Below are positions 31,988 through 41,449 of a stretch of 64,000 nt of DNA, one piece after another. Each line of letters starts with the position of its first letter. The first letter of the stretch is position 1. The notes below the pieces were generated by a model. That model ran no database searches, was not told the DNA's origin, and saw only the letters and a list, made by a program, of their open reading frames with translations. Made by a program: the position numbers and the translations under genes. This DNA comes from Sinorhizobium fredii USDA 257 (lineage in GTDB: Bacteria; Pseudomonadota; Alphaproteobacteria; Rhizobiales; Rhizobiaceae). Location: positions 3,038,001 to 3,102,000 of the forward strand of contig NC_018000.1 in assembly GCF_000265205.3 (NCBI RefSeq), read 5' to 3'.

Positions 31988-32980
31988 ATGACCGACGACC
32001 CTGACGCTGCAGTCGTCCGCGAACTGCTCGCTCCGTTTTCGCCATTCCTGAAGGACAAGTCCCTCTATGAAGTGATCGTAAATCGGCCTGGGCAGGTGCT
32101 GACAGAGGGCGCCGGTGGTTGGCGGACCCATAATCTGCCAGAGCTTACCTTCGAAAAGCTGATGCGCCTTGTTCGGGCCGTGGCCAGTTTTTCCAATCAA
32201 TCCATTGATGAAACGCGACCAATCTTGTCGGCGACACTGCCAGGCGATGAGCGGATCCAGATCGTCATTCCTCCTGCGACCAACAGGAACACTCTCAGCA
32301 TCACCGTCCGAAAGCCGTCATCGGTGACGTTCACGCTCGATGATTTGGAGCAGAGAAGGTTTTTTTCCGAGACGCGAGGAGACAACGAAAGTATCTCGAC
32401 GGGGGAACAGGATCTGGTGGCGCTCTACCGAGCGGGCCGTTTCAAGGATTTTTTGCGCGAGGCCGTTATCGCGCGGAAGAACATCATCATCTCAGGCGCA
32501 ACGGGATCGGCCAAGACGACGCTCTCGAAAGCGTTGATCAAGCATATTCCTCAGCATGAGCGGATAATTTCGATCGAGGACACACCTGAACTGGTTATTC
32601 CGCAGCCCAACCACGTGCGCCTGTTCTATTCGAAAGGCGCCCAGGGACTTTCGGGTGCCGGCCCAAAAGAACTGCTGGAGTCATGCCTGCGCATGCGGCC
32701 GGACCGAATTCTGCTGCAGGAGCTGCGCGATGGCACAGCATTCTACTACGTGCGCAACGTCAACTCCGGTCACCCCGGATCGATCACCACCGTGCATGCC
32801 AATTCCGCCAAGCTGGCCTTCCAACAGTTGACGCTTCTTGTGAAGGAATCCGAAGGGGGACGTAATCTGGAGCCCGAGGACATCGACAGATTGTTGAAAC
32901 TCTCTATCGACGTCATCGTTCAATGCAAGCGAATGGATGGTCGGTTTGGCGCAACAGAAATCTACTTTCGCGCTCGATAA
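31988..32980 (+). CDS. virB11: VirB11 traffic ATPase
   Basis: The 330-residue ATPase has an N-terminal domain (FSPFLKDKSLYEVIVNRPGQ) and a RecA-like core. Walker A reads SGATGSAKTT, in which the usual Gly before Lys is Ala. Then come ERIISIEDTPEL (Asp box), GAGPKELLESCLRMRPDRIL (Walker B region) and NSGHPGSITTVHANSA (His box). It is a hexameric motor for the secretion channel. The gene ends the virB operon; a 560-bp gap follows. Confidence 0.93.
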   Translation: MTDDPDAAVVRELLAPFSPFLKDKSLYEVIVNRPGQVLTEGAGGWRTHNLPELTFEKLMRLVRAVASFSNQSIDETRPILSATLPGDERIQIVIPPATNRNTLSITVRKPSSVTFTLDDLEQRRFFSETRGDNESISTGEQDLVALYRAGRFKDFLREAVIARKNIIISGATGSAKTTLSKALIKHIPQHERIISIEDTPELVIPQPNHVRLFYSKGAQGLSGAGPKELLESCLRMRPDRILLQELRDGTAFYYVRNVNSGHPGSITTVHANSAKLAFQQLTLLVKESEGGRNLEPEDIDRLLKLSIDVIVQCKRMDGRFGATEIYFRAR

Positions 32981-33000
32981 ATCACGTGGATCCGTCGTCA

Positions 33001-33540
33001 CCGACTACAGCCCATCGTCAGCTACGCCTGCGTAGACGGCGAGGTACGGCATAGGTTCGTCCGGCCAACCGCTTGAGGATTGCAAAGTCTTCGCATCCTG
33101 TCACTCGTTCTCCGGTCAGCAAGCCTGTCGCGTTTTCTCCGGTTCTTTTTCGGATACTCGACAATCGAGTGAGCTCACCGCTGACCATGGATTGAGCGAA
33201 CCTGAATTACACGAAAAAACGGGCCGCCGGAAGATCCGAGGCCCGTTGAGGCGTGAAGGTGTCTAACCTCCAGAGGGGAACAGCTGACGCGATGGCACTG
33301 GGAGAAGCCATCAAACTGCATCAGCTATAGGCACTATGCCCATCAGTTGTGCGATCGGCAATCACTCATTGTGCAGGGCAGCTGTGCGTTTCCTCGGGCC
33401 AACCGCTGGCAGACGCCACGGCGGCCGGTCGCCGGGGGATGCCAAGTGGTGGATCGCGAGAGGGAGAGGGGGAAGGGGATTCTGTGGCGGGTTGAGATGG
33501 TCGGAGAGAGGCTCGGGCCGGCCCGCTACGGAGAAACGAC
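33001..33540. other. intergenic region with an orphan reverse-strand terminator
   Basis: No protein gene is convincing between virB11 and the ParB-like gene. It contains a reverse-strand terminator at 33212-33247 and a GC-rich stretch (33390-33530) before the ParB-like start. A small RNA on the reverse strand is possible. Confidence 0.4.
33212..33247 (-). terminator. Rho-independent terminator on the reverse strand
   Basis: AACGGGCC (33218-33225) pairs with GGCCCGTT (33240-33247) over a 14-nt loop. On the reverse strand the stem is followed by a run of six T residues. There is no reverse-strand protein gene for several kilobases upstream of it. Confidence 0.6.
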
Positions 33541-35646
33541 ATGGCACAGGCCATTCAGAAAGTGACGCTCAATGCCGGGCGCGATATTCCCTTCAACAAG
33601 CTTGTTCTCAGCCACCAGAACGTCCGCAAGACCAGGGCAGGTGTATCGATCGAGGATCTCGCCGAGGACATCGCCCGCCGTGGGCTGCTGACCAGCCTTA
33701 ATGTGCGGGCGGAGGTCGATGCTGAAGGCAACGAGACCGGTATTTATCGCATCCCCGCCGGCGGTCGCCGCTACCGTGCGCTGGAACTGTTGGTCAGCCA
33801 GAAGCGGCTGTCGGAGACCGTCGGCGTACCCTGCATCGTCAGCAAGGGTGGGACGCCGGAAGTCGAGGACTCGCTTGCGGAAAACGTTCGGCGCCTCGAC
33901 CTGCACCCGCTGGACCAGTTTCGCGCTATCATGACGCTCTGCGGGCAGGGCATCGGCGAGGAGGAGATCGCCGCTCGCTTCTTCATCTCGGTCGCGGTCG
34001 TGCGGCAGCGCCTGCGGTTGGCTGCCGTCTCACCGCGTCTGCTCGAACTCTATGCCAATGACGAACTGAAGCTCGAACACGTCATGGCCTTTTCGATCAC
34101 CAATGATCATGTCCGCCAGGAACAGGTCTGGGATACGGTTTCGCGTCAACACTCACGCGAGCCGTACTATATCCGCCGGCTGCTCACCGAGACCGCGATC
34201 CGGGCGACTGACCGCCGCGCCGTCTATGTCGGCATCGAAGCCTATGAGGCGGCCGGCGGTGTGGTGATGCGTGACCTCTTCGATGACGACAATGGCGGAT
34301 GGCTGCAGGATCCGGCGCTGCTCGAACAGCTCGCGATCGAGAAGCTGACGGCCGACGCCGAAGCACTGAAGGCGAACGAAGGCTGGAAATGGGTCGAGGC
34401 TGCTTTTGATTTTCCCTACGGTCATAGCTCGGGTCTTCGCCGCTTCTACGGCGAGCGGGCGGAGTTCACGGAAGATGAACTCGCGCGCTATGACCGGCTG
34501 AAGGCGGAATTCGAAATGCTCGATGCCAAATATGCCGAAGCGACCGAATATTGCGCCGAGACCGAGCAGCGACTTGAGGAACTCGGAAACGAGCTCGACC
34601 GGCTGAACGACCGGCCCTATGTCTTCGACCAGGAAGAAGTTGCCCGCGGCGGCGCCTTCATCTCGCTCGGCGCTGGTGGTGAACTCAAGATCGAGCGCGG
34701 TCTTGTCCGTTCTGAAGATGAGACGCAGGTCGAGACTGAGGGTGATGGTGCGACGGATTCCGATGGTGAAGTCGACCAGGTGGTGTCGGAATCGTCGTCC
34801 AACGCCGGCATGTCCGTGAATGGCAAGCCTAATGGCCAGATTGGGGAAGAGGACGACGATGGCAAACTCCCGCCTCTCTCAGACCGTCTTGTCGAGGAAT
34901 TGACAGCAACGCGCACGGTGGCGCTCAGGAATGCGCTGGCAAACGATCCGGTTACGGCCTTCATCGCCGCCCTGCATCTGTTCGTGCTCAAGATCTTCTA
35001 TGTTTATGGATCGGATTCATGCCTGGACGTGACGCTGCAGAGTGTAAAGTTCGGCCAGACGCAGGGGCTCGGCGACACCGTCTGGGCAAAGGAGGTCGAG
35101 CAGCGGCAAGAGGCCTGGGGTCAGGACCTTCCGAAAAACCCGAATGAGCTTTGGGATTTCCTGATTGCGCTCGATGACGTCAGCCGCCACGCGCTGTTTG
35201 CGCATTGCGTTTCGCTTTCCGTCAATGCAGTTGTTCAGCCATGGAACCGGCGGCCGGCGGCGATCGTCCATGCCGACCAGCTCGCTCGCTCGCTCGGCTT
35301 CGACATGGTGGAGGCAGGCTGGGCGCCAACTGTCGACAACTACCTCGGCCGCGTGACGAAGGCGCATATCCTGCAGGCGGTCCGCGAGGCGAAGGGCGAG
35401 CAGTCGGCCCAGCTCATCGATCATTTGAAGAAGCAGGACATGGCACGTGAAGCCGCACGGCTCTTGGAAGGCAGTGGATGGCTCCCCGAACCGCTGCGGC
35501 TCGCTGTCGATGATGCCGCCACCGTCCTCGAGAATGAGGACGCCTCGGTCGAACCTCCGGCATTCCTGACCGAAGGCGATGATGCCGAGGAGGAGTCCCC
35601 CGACGCCACAGAAGACGAGCAGCAGCGCTTCGCCGCTGCCCCGTAA
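33541..35646 (+). CDS. large ParB/Srx-domain protein (plasmid-encoded)
   Basis: In this 701-residue protein, residues ~20-130 form a ParB N-terminal (Srx-like) domain: NKLVLSHQNVRKTRAGVSIE, YRIPAGGRRYRALELLVSQK and the box II-like LAENVRRLDLHPLDQF. An HTH region follows (GIGEEEIAARFFISVAVVRQ). A Glu/Asp-rich linker (residues ~390-460) leads to a long helical C-terminus. It is much longer than partitioning ParB or RepB and has no ParA partner, so segregation is not the likely role. Similar proteins are encoded near conjugation genes, and the equivalent F-plasmid leading-region gene is also ParB-like. A canonical terminator follows. Confidence 0.85.
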   Translation: MAQAIQKVTLNAGRDIPFNKLVLSHQNVRKTRAGVSIEDLAEDIARRGLLTSLNVRAEVDAEGNETGIYRIPAGGRRYRALELLVSQKRLSETVGVPCIVSKGGTPEVEDSLAENVRRLDLHPLDQFRAIMTLCGQGIGEEEIAARFFISVAVVRQRLRLAAVSPRLLELYANDELKLEHVMAFSITNDHVRQEQVWDTVSRQHSREPYYIRRLLTETAIRATDRRAVYVGIEAYEAAGGVVMRDLFDDDNGGWLQDPALLEQLAIEKLTADAEALKANEGWKWVEAAFDFPYGHSSGLRRFYGERAEFTEDELARYDRLKAEFEMLDAKYAEATEYCAETEQRLEELGNELDRLNDRPYVFDQEEVARGGAFISLGAGGELKIERGLVRSEDETQVETEGDGATDSDGEVDQVVSESSSNAGMSVNGKPNGQIGEEDDDGKLPPLSDRLVEELTATRTVALRNALANDPVTAFIAALHLFVLKIFYVYGSDSCLDVTLQSVKFGQTQGLGDTVWAKEVEQRQEAWGQDLPKNPNELWDFLIALDDVSRHALFAHCVSLSVNAVVQPWNRRPAAIVHADQLARSLGFDMVEAGWAPTVDNYLGRVTKAHILQAVREAKGEQSAQLIDHLKKQDMAREAARLLEGSGWLPEPLRLAVDDAATVLENEDASVEPPAFLTEGDDAEEESPDATEDEQQRFAAAP

Positions 35647-35669
35647 CCTGCTCTCACAATCCATCCTCT

Positions 35670-35704
35670 GGCCCGGCCTCGCACAACCGGGCCTTTTCAT
35701 TTTC
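35670..35704 (+). terminator. Rho-independent terminator after the ParB-like gene
   Basis: GGCCCGG (35670-35676) pairs with CCGGGCC (35687-35693) over a 10-nt loop, followed by TTTTCATTTT. It lies 24 bp after the stop codon. Confidence 0.8.
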
Positions 35705-35746
35705 CACCGGCCCCCGTGCCAGGGCTTTCGGTTCAGGAGACTGCAC

Positions 35747-36937
35747 ATGAATACCACGATTTCCAGCACTCGACCGGCGTCGTCCGGTTTCAAGGTCGAT
35801 GTCTCGCGCGGCGAGCGTATCGGTCGCGTGTCGTCGGAATGGTTTTCACGCCCGGACGACGAACGCTATCTCTCGCTCGGTGAGCTCTACGATAGGGTGA
35901 GATCGCGGGCCGACCGCGCCCGTGCCCGCACGGTCGAAAGCTCCGCCATCCGCGTCGAGGCTAGCCGCACCAATGCCGAGCGGCTCGAACTGATCGTTCC
36001 CGGCGAGAGCCGCCCCATCGCGCCGACGCACTGGAGCTACGGGCAGCTTTGCAGCCTGGTCGGGGCGCCCGCAACCTACATGCGCCAACTGCCGGCGCCG
36101 CTGGCCGGCATCAACCTGCAGCACGGTCTCATCAATCACAGCGCCGAACTGGTCAAGACTCTGGAGGGCAATGATGGGCGGATCGAGCTCAGGGCGATCA
36201 CCGGCCCGGAATACGGCAGGGTCTGGGACCATGAACTGGTATCAGCGGTCATGAGCATCGCTGGCAATGGAACGGGTGATAGGATGTGGAAGGTGCCGGG
36301 AGTGCTCGACTGGTCGACGATGACCCACAATCCCTTCGTCGACGTCAGCAAGGAGACCACCACGCTCTATGCCAGCGATCGCGACGTCTTCCTGTTCCTC
36401 GTCGACGACACCCATCCCATCGAGGCCGGCCGCCTGTCGAACGGCGAGCCCGATCTCTATTTCCGCGGCTTTTATTGCTGGAACAGCGAGGTAGGCTCGA
36501 AGACACTCGGCATCGCTTCCTTCTATCTCCGTGCCGTCTGCTGCAACCGGAATCTTTGGGGCGTCGAGGATTTCGAGGAGATCGTCATTCGCCATTCGAA
36601 GTTCGCCGGCCATCGTTTCGCTCATGAGGCTGCTCCGGCTTTGGCCAAGTTTGCCAATTCATCTCCGGCCCCCTTTGTTGCGGGCGTCAGGGCAGCGCGC
36701 GAGCGCATCGTGGCCCGCAGCGACGAGGACCGCCATGGCTTTTTGCGCAAGCGCGGCTTCTCGAAGGGAGAAACCGCCAGGATCATCGACACCGTCCTGC
36801 AGGAAGAGGGCCGGCCGCCGGAATCGATCTTCGATTTCGTGCAGGGGATAACGGCGCTCGCCCGAACGAAGTCTCATCAGGACGCACGCCTCGAACTGGA
36901 AGGCAAGGCGAAGAAGCTGCTCGAACAGGCATGCTGA
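35747..36937 (+). CDS. DUF932 family protein
   Basis: From ATG 35747 the protein has 396 residues with the DUF932 pattern: SYGQLCSLVGAPATYMRQLP, LRAITGPEYGRVWDHELVSA, THNPFVDVSKETTTLYASDR, RDVFLFLVDDTHPIE and GFYCWNSEVGSKTLGIASFY followed by CCNRNLWG. The family occurs in phages and conjugative plasmids and has no settled function. The frame runs upstream to 35579, but that portion covers the preceding gene's end and terminator. An inverted repeat (36972-36990) follows the stop. Confidence 0.88.
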   Translation: MNTTISSTRPASSGFKVDVSRGERIGRVSSEWFSRPDDERYLSLGELYDRVRSRADRARARTVESSAIRVEASRTNAERLELIVPGESRPIAPTHWSYGQLCSLVGAPATYMRQLPAPLAGINLQHGLINHSAELVKTLEGNDGRIELRAITGPEYGRVWDHELVSAVMSIAGNGTGDRMWKVPGVLDWSTMTHNPFVDVSKETTTLYASDRDVFLFLVDDTHPIEAGRLSNGEPDLYFRGFYCWNSEVGSKTLGIASFYLRAVCCNRNLWGVEDFEEIVIRHSKFAGHRFAHEAAPALAKFANSSPAPFVAGVRAARERIVARSDEDRHGFLRKRGFSKGETARIIDTVLQEEGRPPESIFDFVQGITALARTKSHQDARLELEGKAKKLLEQAC

Positions 36938-36971
36938 CCGCACGTGCGCCGAGGCTACCATCCCCCTTGTC

Positions 36972-36990
36972 GCCCGGCGTCGCGCCGGGC
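36972..36990 (+). terminator. hairpin after the DUF932 gene, probable terminator
   Basis: GCCCGGC pairs with GCCGGGC over a 5-nt GTCGC loop, followed by CTTCACATT. The T-run is weak, so it may be only partly effective. Confidence 0.5.
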
Positions 36991-37187
36991 CTTCACATTC
37001 GGCAAGGGCTTTGCCATCACCGTGGGGCGGGCGGGTGACCGCGCGCAAGGGGGAGGGTGGCTGGTCCGAGGGCGGGCCGGTCGGAGGTGGAAGCGCGTGC
37101 TCCGGCGCGGGCTGGTCCATTCTCGCGCGCTGGAGAAACGCGTTCTGAGGGCAAAACAAGAGAGCCATCCTGCCGCCGACCGCCGAT

Positions 37188-38378
37188 TTACGGCAATCTC
37201 GGCATTTCGCCCTCGGCTACGCGCCAGACCCATGGGGTCATCTCGGGTCTTGATTCGATCATTTCCGCGAGAGCGCGCTCATAATCTTCACTAGCGCCTG
37301 GCGGGACGATGAACAACGCCACCGGGGAGGGCCCCTGCTCCGGCAAGGTCACCGATACGATCGGTTGATCGCGCGAGAGATTGAATCGCAGCCCTTTGAC
37401 GCTCTTGCGCCGCAGCCTTGCCAGTCTCTCCAGTAGATGCCGCTCATGGACACTTTCGAACGGGATCCAGTCCTCGTTCACCACCATCATCGCGACCTCT
37501 TCGACCGCAGCGACACCGGATACCGAAATCCCGAATGTCGCGATCAGGATCAGGTGGCATTCTTTGTTCGAGCGCCAAAGCTCGAGTTCCGTTTCGTATC
37601 TGGCGTTCAACCGCTTCCATGGCCCCTCCTCGATCATGAAGGGAAAGGGGAGATGGCGGAGGGTGATCCGGTGTCCCTCGCGGGCGGCTGTGCACTCCTT
37701 CACTTCCGCTACGGCGATCATCAGCGTGCGCGGTCCTGTCCCGGAGGCTTGCGCGCCAGCGAGTGCGGCCGACCGGCGCGCGGCAATTGCCTCCTTATCC
37801 TCCTGGTGAAAAACCTCAGGCACGAACAACATATCGCTAAGATGCGCGCCTCGCGCCGTCGTTTGCGACGCTGCGTTCATGAGGCTCGTGCGCACCCGGC
37901 CCCAACCGCGCTTGCCGGCCCAGGAGGAGCGCCATTCGGTCAGTTCCCCCATTTCCCACAGGTAGTGCAGCATGGCCCGCAACGAGAGCTTCTTCGTCTC
38001 GTTGCGAATGGCGGGCTCCGACGACTCCGTCGGCAGAGACGACGCCGCACGCGGACTTCTCTTCGTCATCGAAAAGTCCAGCTTCACGGCCGTCCGGCCG
38101 GTGGCATCGATCTGAATCGCGTTGCCAACCAAAGGTCCGAGACCGGACAACTCGTACGGAGGCTCATAGGACGAGCAGGCCGGGTCGTGATCACGCCCGG
38201 AAAGCGGCATGCGCTTGACGAAATACTGTCCATCCAGCCGCGCGATGTACATCGCAACCGCCGGTTCCTTGCACCGGCAATGCGGCCGGAGCTTGTGCTC
38301 GTAGGCGCGGGGGAGGAGGGCCTGGAATTCAACAGAATCCTCATCGAATGACCTGTCGCCGATCAGAAATCGTCGCAC
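37188..38378 (-). CDS. DUF1173 family protein
   Basis: The product has 396 residues from GTG 38378, chosen because a near-perfect GGAGGAAC ribosome-binding site lies just upstream. The frame is also open to 38441. Characteristic stretches are SFDEDSVEFQALLPRAYEHK, LRPHCRCKEPAVAMYIARLD and FVKRMPLSGRDHDPACSSYE, the DUF1173 pattern. The CRC/Cys cluster with HDPAC may bind metal. The family is almost confined to conjugative plasmids and ICEs of alphaproteobacteria; its function is unknown. It is transcribed against its neighbours. Confidence 0.85.
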   Translation of the reverse strand: MRRFLIGDRSFDEDSVEFQALLPRAYEHKLRPHCRCKEPAVAMYIARLDGQYFVKRMPLSGRDHDPACSSYEPPYELSGLGPLVGNAIQIDATGRTAVKLDFSMTKRSPRAASSLPTESSEPAIRNETKKLSLRAMLHYLWEMGELTEWRSSWAGKRGWGRVRTSLMNAASQTTARGAHLSDMLFVPEVFHQEDKEAIAARRSAALAGAQASGTGPRTLMIAVAEVKECTAAREGHRITLRHLPFPFMIEEGPWKRLNARYETELELWRSNKECHLILIATFGISVSGVAAVEEVAMMVVNEDWIPFESVHERHLLERLARLRRKSVKGLRFNLSRDQPIVSVTLPEQGPSPVALFIVPPGASEDYERALAEMIESRPEMTPWVWRVAEGEMPRLP

Positions 38379-38716
38379 CTTGTTCCTCCTTTGCCCGTCG
38401 AAGCGTTCGTTCCCGCTGATTTCCAGGTTGGTGTAGCACAAAACTCTTCTGCCAGACTACCTCTTATGATGCAGTATAAGTGAATCACGGGGGGATTGGT
38501 GGTCGCGAGAGGAAAGCCGGTGATGCGCCGGCAACGCCTCCCTGACGACCCGATAGCGTCGGGTGGCCAGGCCTGTCCCTCGCCCCGCATTTCCGCGTTC
38601 GGGCGGGCGCGGCGCTGCGATGGAGCGAGAGAGGGGCCGGGAGGGTTCGGCCTGGTGGGGACTCGGAGGGCGCCCCCGGCGAGGCCGGTTCTTTTCTCGC
38701 CCTGGACGGAGTCCCC

Positions 38717-38965
38717 ATGCACGTGATCACTTCCGCGGCCGCGACTAAGGCCGCGACGCCTCTTCTTTCGACCGGCCGCGCGAGCCGGCCGGCCGCTCGA
38801 CGGGTCGCCGAGGGCATGCGCGACTGGTGGAAGTCGATCGGTCTCTTTTCCGAGATGATCAGCGGTAGGATGCGCTTCTTCGTGCCGATGACAGAGGAAG
38901 GGCCGGCGATCCTCGGCCGTCGGATTGAACGGCATCGCATCATCGACGTCGTGAGCCGGACGTGA
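38717..38965 (+). CDS. small basic protein preceding the Toprim gene
   Basis: The 82-residue protein MHVITSAAATKAATPLLSTG then RRVAEGMRDWWKSIGLFSEM and ISGRMRFFVPMTEEGPAILG is rich in basic residues. GGACGGAG lies before the ATG. Its stop is 14 bp before the ATG of the Toprim gene, so the two form an operon. No family name is known to me; similar small proteins precede Toprim genes in rhizobial plasmids by my recollection of the pattern only. Confidence 0.55.
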   Translation: MHVITSAAATKAATPLLSTGRASRPAARRVAEGMRDWWKSIGLFSEMISGRMRFFVPMTEEGPAILGRRIERHRIIDVVSRT

Positions 38966-38979
38966 CGGAGGCATCGCCG

Positions 38980-40032
38980 ATGTTGTCCGCCTCAAAACTG
39001 GCCGATCGTCTCGCGTGCGATGCCGAGGCGGTCTGCCGCCACTATCTCTCCGCCGGCCTCCGGGCTGGCAATTACTGGATCGTCGGTGACGTCGCCAACA
39101 ACAAGGGCCGTTCGCTCTACGTGCATCTTACCGGCCCGCGCGCCGGCAGATGGACGGATGCTGCGACCGGCCAATACGGCGACCTGCTCGACCTCTTGCG
39201 GGAGACATGTGGTCTGGTCGACTTCCGCGACGTTGCAGACGAAGCGCGGCAGTTCCTGAGCCTTGTCCAACCTGAACCGGCGCCGTCCCGCGGAGGCGAT
39301 CCCCACGACTATCCGCCGATCGACAGACCGGCGGTAGAACGCGCAAGGCGCCTACTCCGCATGACGCAGCCACTCGCCGGCACGCTTGCCGACAGCTATC
39401 TGCGCCAACGCGCCATCCTGCGGGCATCCGCGCATCCGGCACTGCGGTTCCATCCGTCCTGCTATTATCGAGACCTCTTGACCGGCAGGACGACCAGCTA
39501 TCCGGCGCTGATCGCCGCGGTGACTGATCCCTCCGGCGCGATCACCGGCGTGCATCGCACTTTTCTTGAAGCGTCTGGGCTCGACCCGAACGGAGTCGGA
39601 AAAGCGCGGGTCGATACTCCCCGCCGCGCACTTGGCCGCCTGCTCGGCAATGCCGTGCGTTTCCGCTTTCCCGCCGGTGGCTTCGTACCGGTCCTGACCG
39701 CCGGCGAGGGACTCGAAAGCATGTTGTCGCTCTCGCACGTGATGCCCGGCATGCCGGTGGTCTCGGCGCTGACGGCAAGTCACCTTGCCAGCTTTCGGCT
39801 CCCGGCCGGATGCGCGCGCCTCTACATCGCCGCCGACGCCGATGCCGCCGGCCGGCATGGCATCGAGGGATTGAGCCGCCGCGCGCAGTCGCTCGGGATC
39901 CTGCCGCTCGTGCTTGCCCCGGAGCTCGGCGACTTCAACGAGGACCTGCGCCGGCTCGGACCCGACCGGCTCACGGTGCATCTGAGAGCCCAGCTCGCGC
40001 CGGAAGACATCCAGTCCTTCCTGCCCACCTGA
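38980..40032 (+). CDS. Toprim-domain primase-like protein (DUF7146/Toprim type)
   Basis: The product has 350 residues from ATG 38980, which follows GGAGGC by seven bases; a GTG at 38962 is also in frame. An N-terminal zinc-poor primase-like region (AVCRHYLSAGLRAGNYWIVG, DVANNKGRSLYVHLTGP) precedes a helical middle. The Toprim domain has VPVLTAGEGLESMLSLSHVM (Glu) and RLYIAADADAAGRHGIEGL (DxD). Such plasmid proteins may prime the complementary strand of incoming DNA; that is inferred from family and location. Confidence 0.85.
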   Translation: MLSASKLADRLACDAEAVCRHYLSAGLRAGNYWIVGDVANNKGRSLYVHLTGPRAGRWTDAATGQYGDLLDLLRETCGLVDFRDVADEARQFLSLVQPEPAPSRGGDPHDYPPIDRPAVERARRLLRMTQPLAGTLADSYLRQRAILRASAHPALRFHPSCYYRDLLTGRTTSYPALIAAVTDPSGAITGVHRTFLEASGLDPNGVGKARVDTPRRALGRLLGNAVRFRFPAGGFVPVLTAGEGLESMLSLSHVMPGMPVVSALTASHLASFRLPAGCARLYIAADADAAGRHGIEGLSRRAQSLGILPLVLAPELGDFNEDLRRLGPDRLTVHLRAQLAPEDIQSFLPT

Positions 40033-40412
40033 TCGGCTGGACGGGACTGCGGGAGAGGGCGCGGCGTGGCGGGGAAGGCTGGTCCCTGCTGGTCGCCGTC
40101 GGGTAGGCGCGCGCCCGCGGGCCTGCGGAGAGGCGACCCTTACCATACAGCTGTCGGGCCTTCAGCGGGTCAGTCGGGCTTCTTCCCCACGCCGGCACTT
40201 CCTTGGCGCATCGGCTGTTCCGAAAACCGGTTTCCACTTTTCGGGTCGATGCTGAAGCCGGCGCTCCTCGCGGGCCAAGAAACCCTTCTTCCGCCGCCCG
40301 GCGCTTCGCTGGGCCGCGGCGTGAGGCACGCCGCGGTTCCGGCCCGTCTGCCGCATGGAAAGGGATCGCCGTCAGGCCGCGAGAGGCGCGGCCCAAACCG
40401 ACGGAGATCATC
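40033..40412. other. intergenic region, no gene recognised
   Basis: About 380 GC-rich bp between the Toprim and DUF2493 genes. It should contain the DUF2493 promoter. Frames on both strands look non-coding. Confidence 0.4.
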
Positions 40413-41354
40413 ATGAATCTTACCTTGCCCCTCGACGACGCCTTCGAGCCCCATCACGCCTCTTCCCCGACCGACCGCTTCATCTATGAGATGCAAATCT
40501 ACGGCCATCGCCCTTTCCAGGACGAACCAGACCCGCGCCCACTCCCCGAGGAGCCGGTCGTTCAGTCGGCGCTGACTGCGATTTTCGACGCCATGTTCGA
40601 GATGCTCGGCGACACGCGGCTGGAACCCGATCTCGAAGATCTGCTCTGGTCAACGGTCAATCTCTTCCACCGCGCCGGCGAGCGCATCCGGCGCGAGCTC
40701 CAGCGCAATGAGGACGCGCAGCGCGCCGGACAGAGCGAGCAGGACGGCTCGGAGGTGAAGAGCGTCGAGCTTGAGCGCCTGATCGCCGAGGGCATCACGC
40801 TCCTCGAGCGCCGCAACGCCTTCGAGTTCATGCGCGACTATGCAGCCGATCTCTTCGAAGCCCAGACGGGATCCGCCTGGCGGCCGCGGACCGGCTCCAA
40901 GGTGAGCCATGCCAACATGACGGCGGCGATGATCGACTCCAGAGATTTCCTTTCCGCTCGCCACCGCGCCGAGACCGAGGTGCTGATCCCGGCCGGCACC
41001 AAGATCGCTTTCGGCGGCGGCATCGACTACAACGATCACGAACGGGTCTGGGCGAAACTCGATCAGGCTCTCGCCAAATATCCCGATATGGTGCTCTTGC
41101 ATGGCGGCTCGCCGAAGGGAGCCGAACGTATCGCCGCCTGCTGGGCCGAGGCCCGCAAGGTGACGCAGATCGCCTTCAAGCCGAACTGGACGAAACATGC
41201 CAAGGCGGCACCCTTCCGCCGCAACGACGACATGCTCTCGGTCATGCCATCAGGCGTCGTCATCTTTCCCGGCTCCGGCATCACCGGCAATCTCTCCGAC
41301 AAGGCCCGCCGACTCGGCATCCCGGTATGGCAGGCTGCAGGAGATGGCGCGTGA
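40413..41354 (+). CDS. DUF2493 (SLOG-like) family protein
   Basis: From ATG 40413, with GGAG upstream, the protein has 313 residues. The N-terminal half (SPTDRFIYEMQIYGHRPFQD ... LERLIAEGITLLERRNAFEF) is a helical region found in rhizobial plasmid proteins. The C-terminal part is the DUF2493 domain: GTKIAFGGGIDYNDHERVWA, MVLLHGGSPKGAERIAACWA and VVIFPGSGITGNLSDKA, a Rossmann-like fold related to SLOG nucleotide-binding domains. Ligand and role are unknown. A strong hairpin lies just after its stop. Confidence 0.88.
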   Translation: MNLTLPLDDAFEPHHASSPTDRFIYEMQIYGHRPFQDEPDPRPLPEEPVVQSALTAIFDAMFEMLGDTRLEPDLEDLLWSTVNLFHRAGERIRRELQRNEDAQRAGQSEQDGSEVKSVELERLIAEGITLLERRNAFEFMRDYAADLFEAQTGSAWRPRTGSKVSHANMTAAMIDSRDFLSARHRAETEVLIPAGTKIAFGGGIDYNDHERVWAKLDQALAKYPDMVLLHGGSPKGAERIAACWAEARKVTQIAFKPNWTKHAKAAPFRRNDDMLSVMPSGVVIFPGSGITGNLSDKARRLGIPVWQAAGDGA

Positions 41355-41368
41355 CAGACTATGTGACG

Positions 41369-41396
41369 ACGCCATGCGGGTTTTACCGCATGGCGT
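41369..41396 (+). terminator. perfect 11-bp hairpin after the DUF2493 gene
   Basis: ACGCCATGCGG (41369-41379) pairs with CCGCATGGCGT (41386-41396) over a GTTTTA loop, 15 bp after the stop codon. No U-run follows, so it could be a terminator of another kind, an mRNA-stabilising structure or an operator. Confidence 0.5.
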
Positions 41397-41449
41397 TCTC
41401 CCGCCGGCTCCGACTTGACCCTCGCCGATCCATGCTGTTCACATGCGGC

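Noticed and set aside
33541..35646. Plasmid partition locus (parAB or repABC)
   Set aside because: The ParB-like protein has no ParA/RepA neighbour, no RepC and no repeated parS-like sites were seen; its size and acidic linker also differ from RepB.
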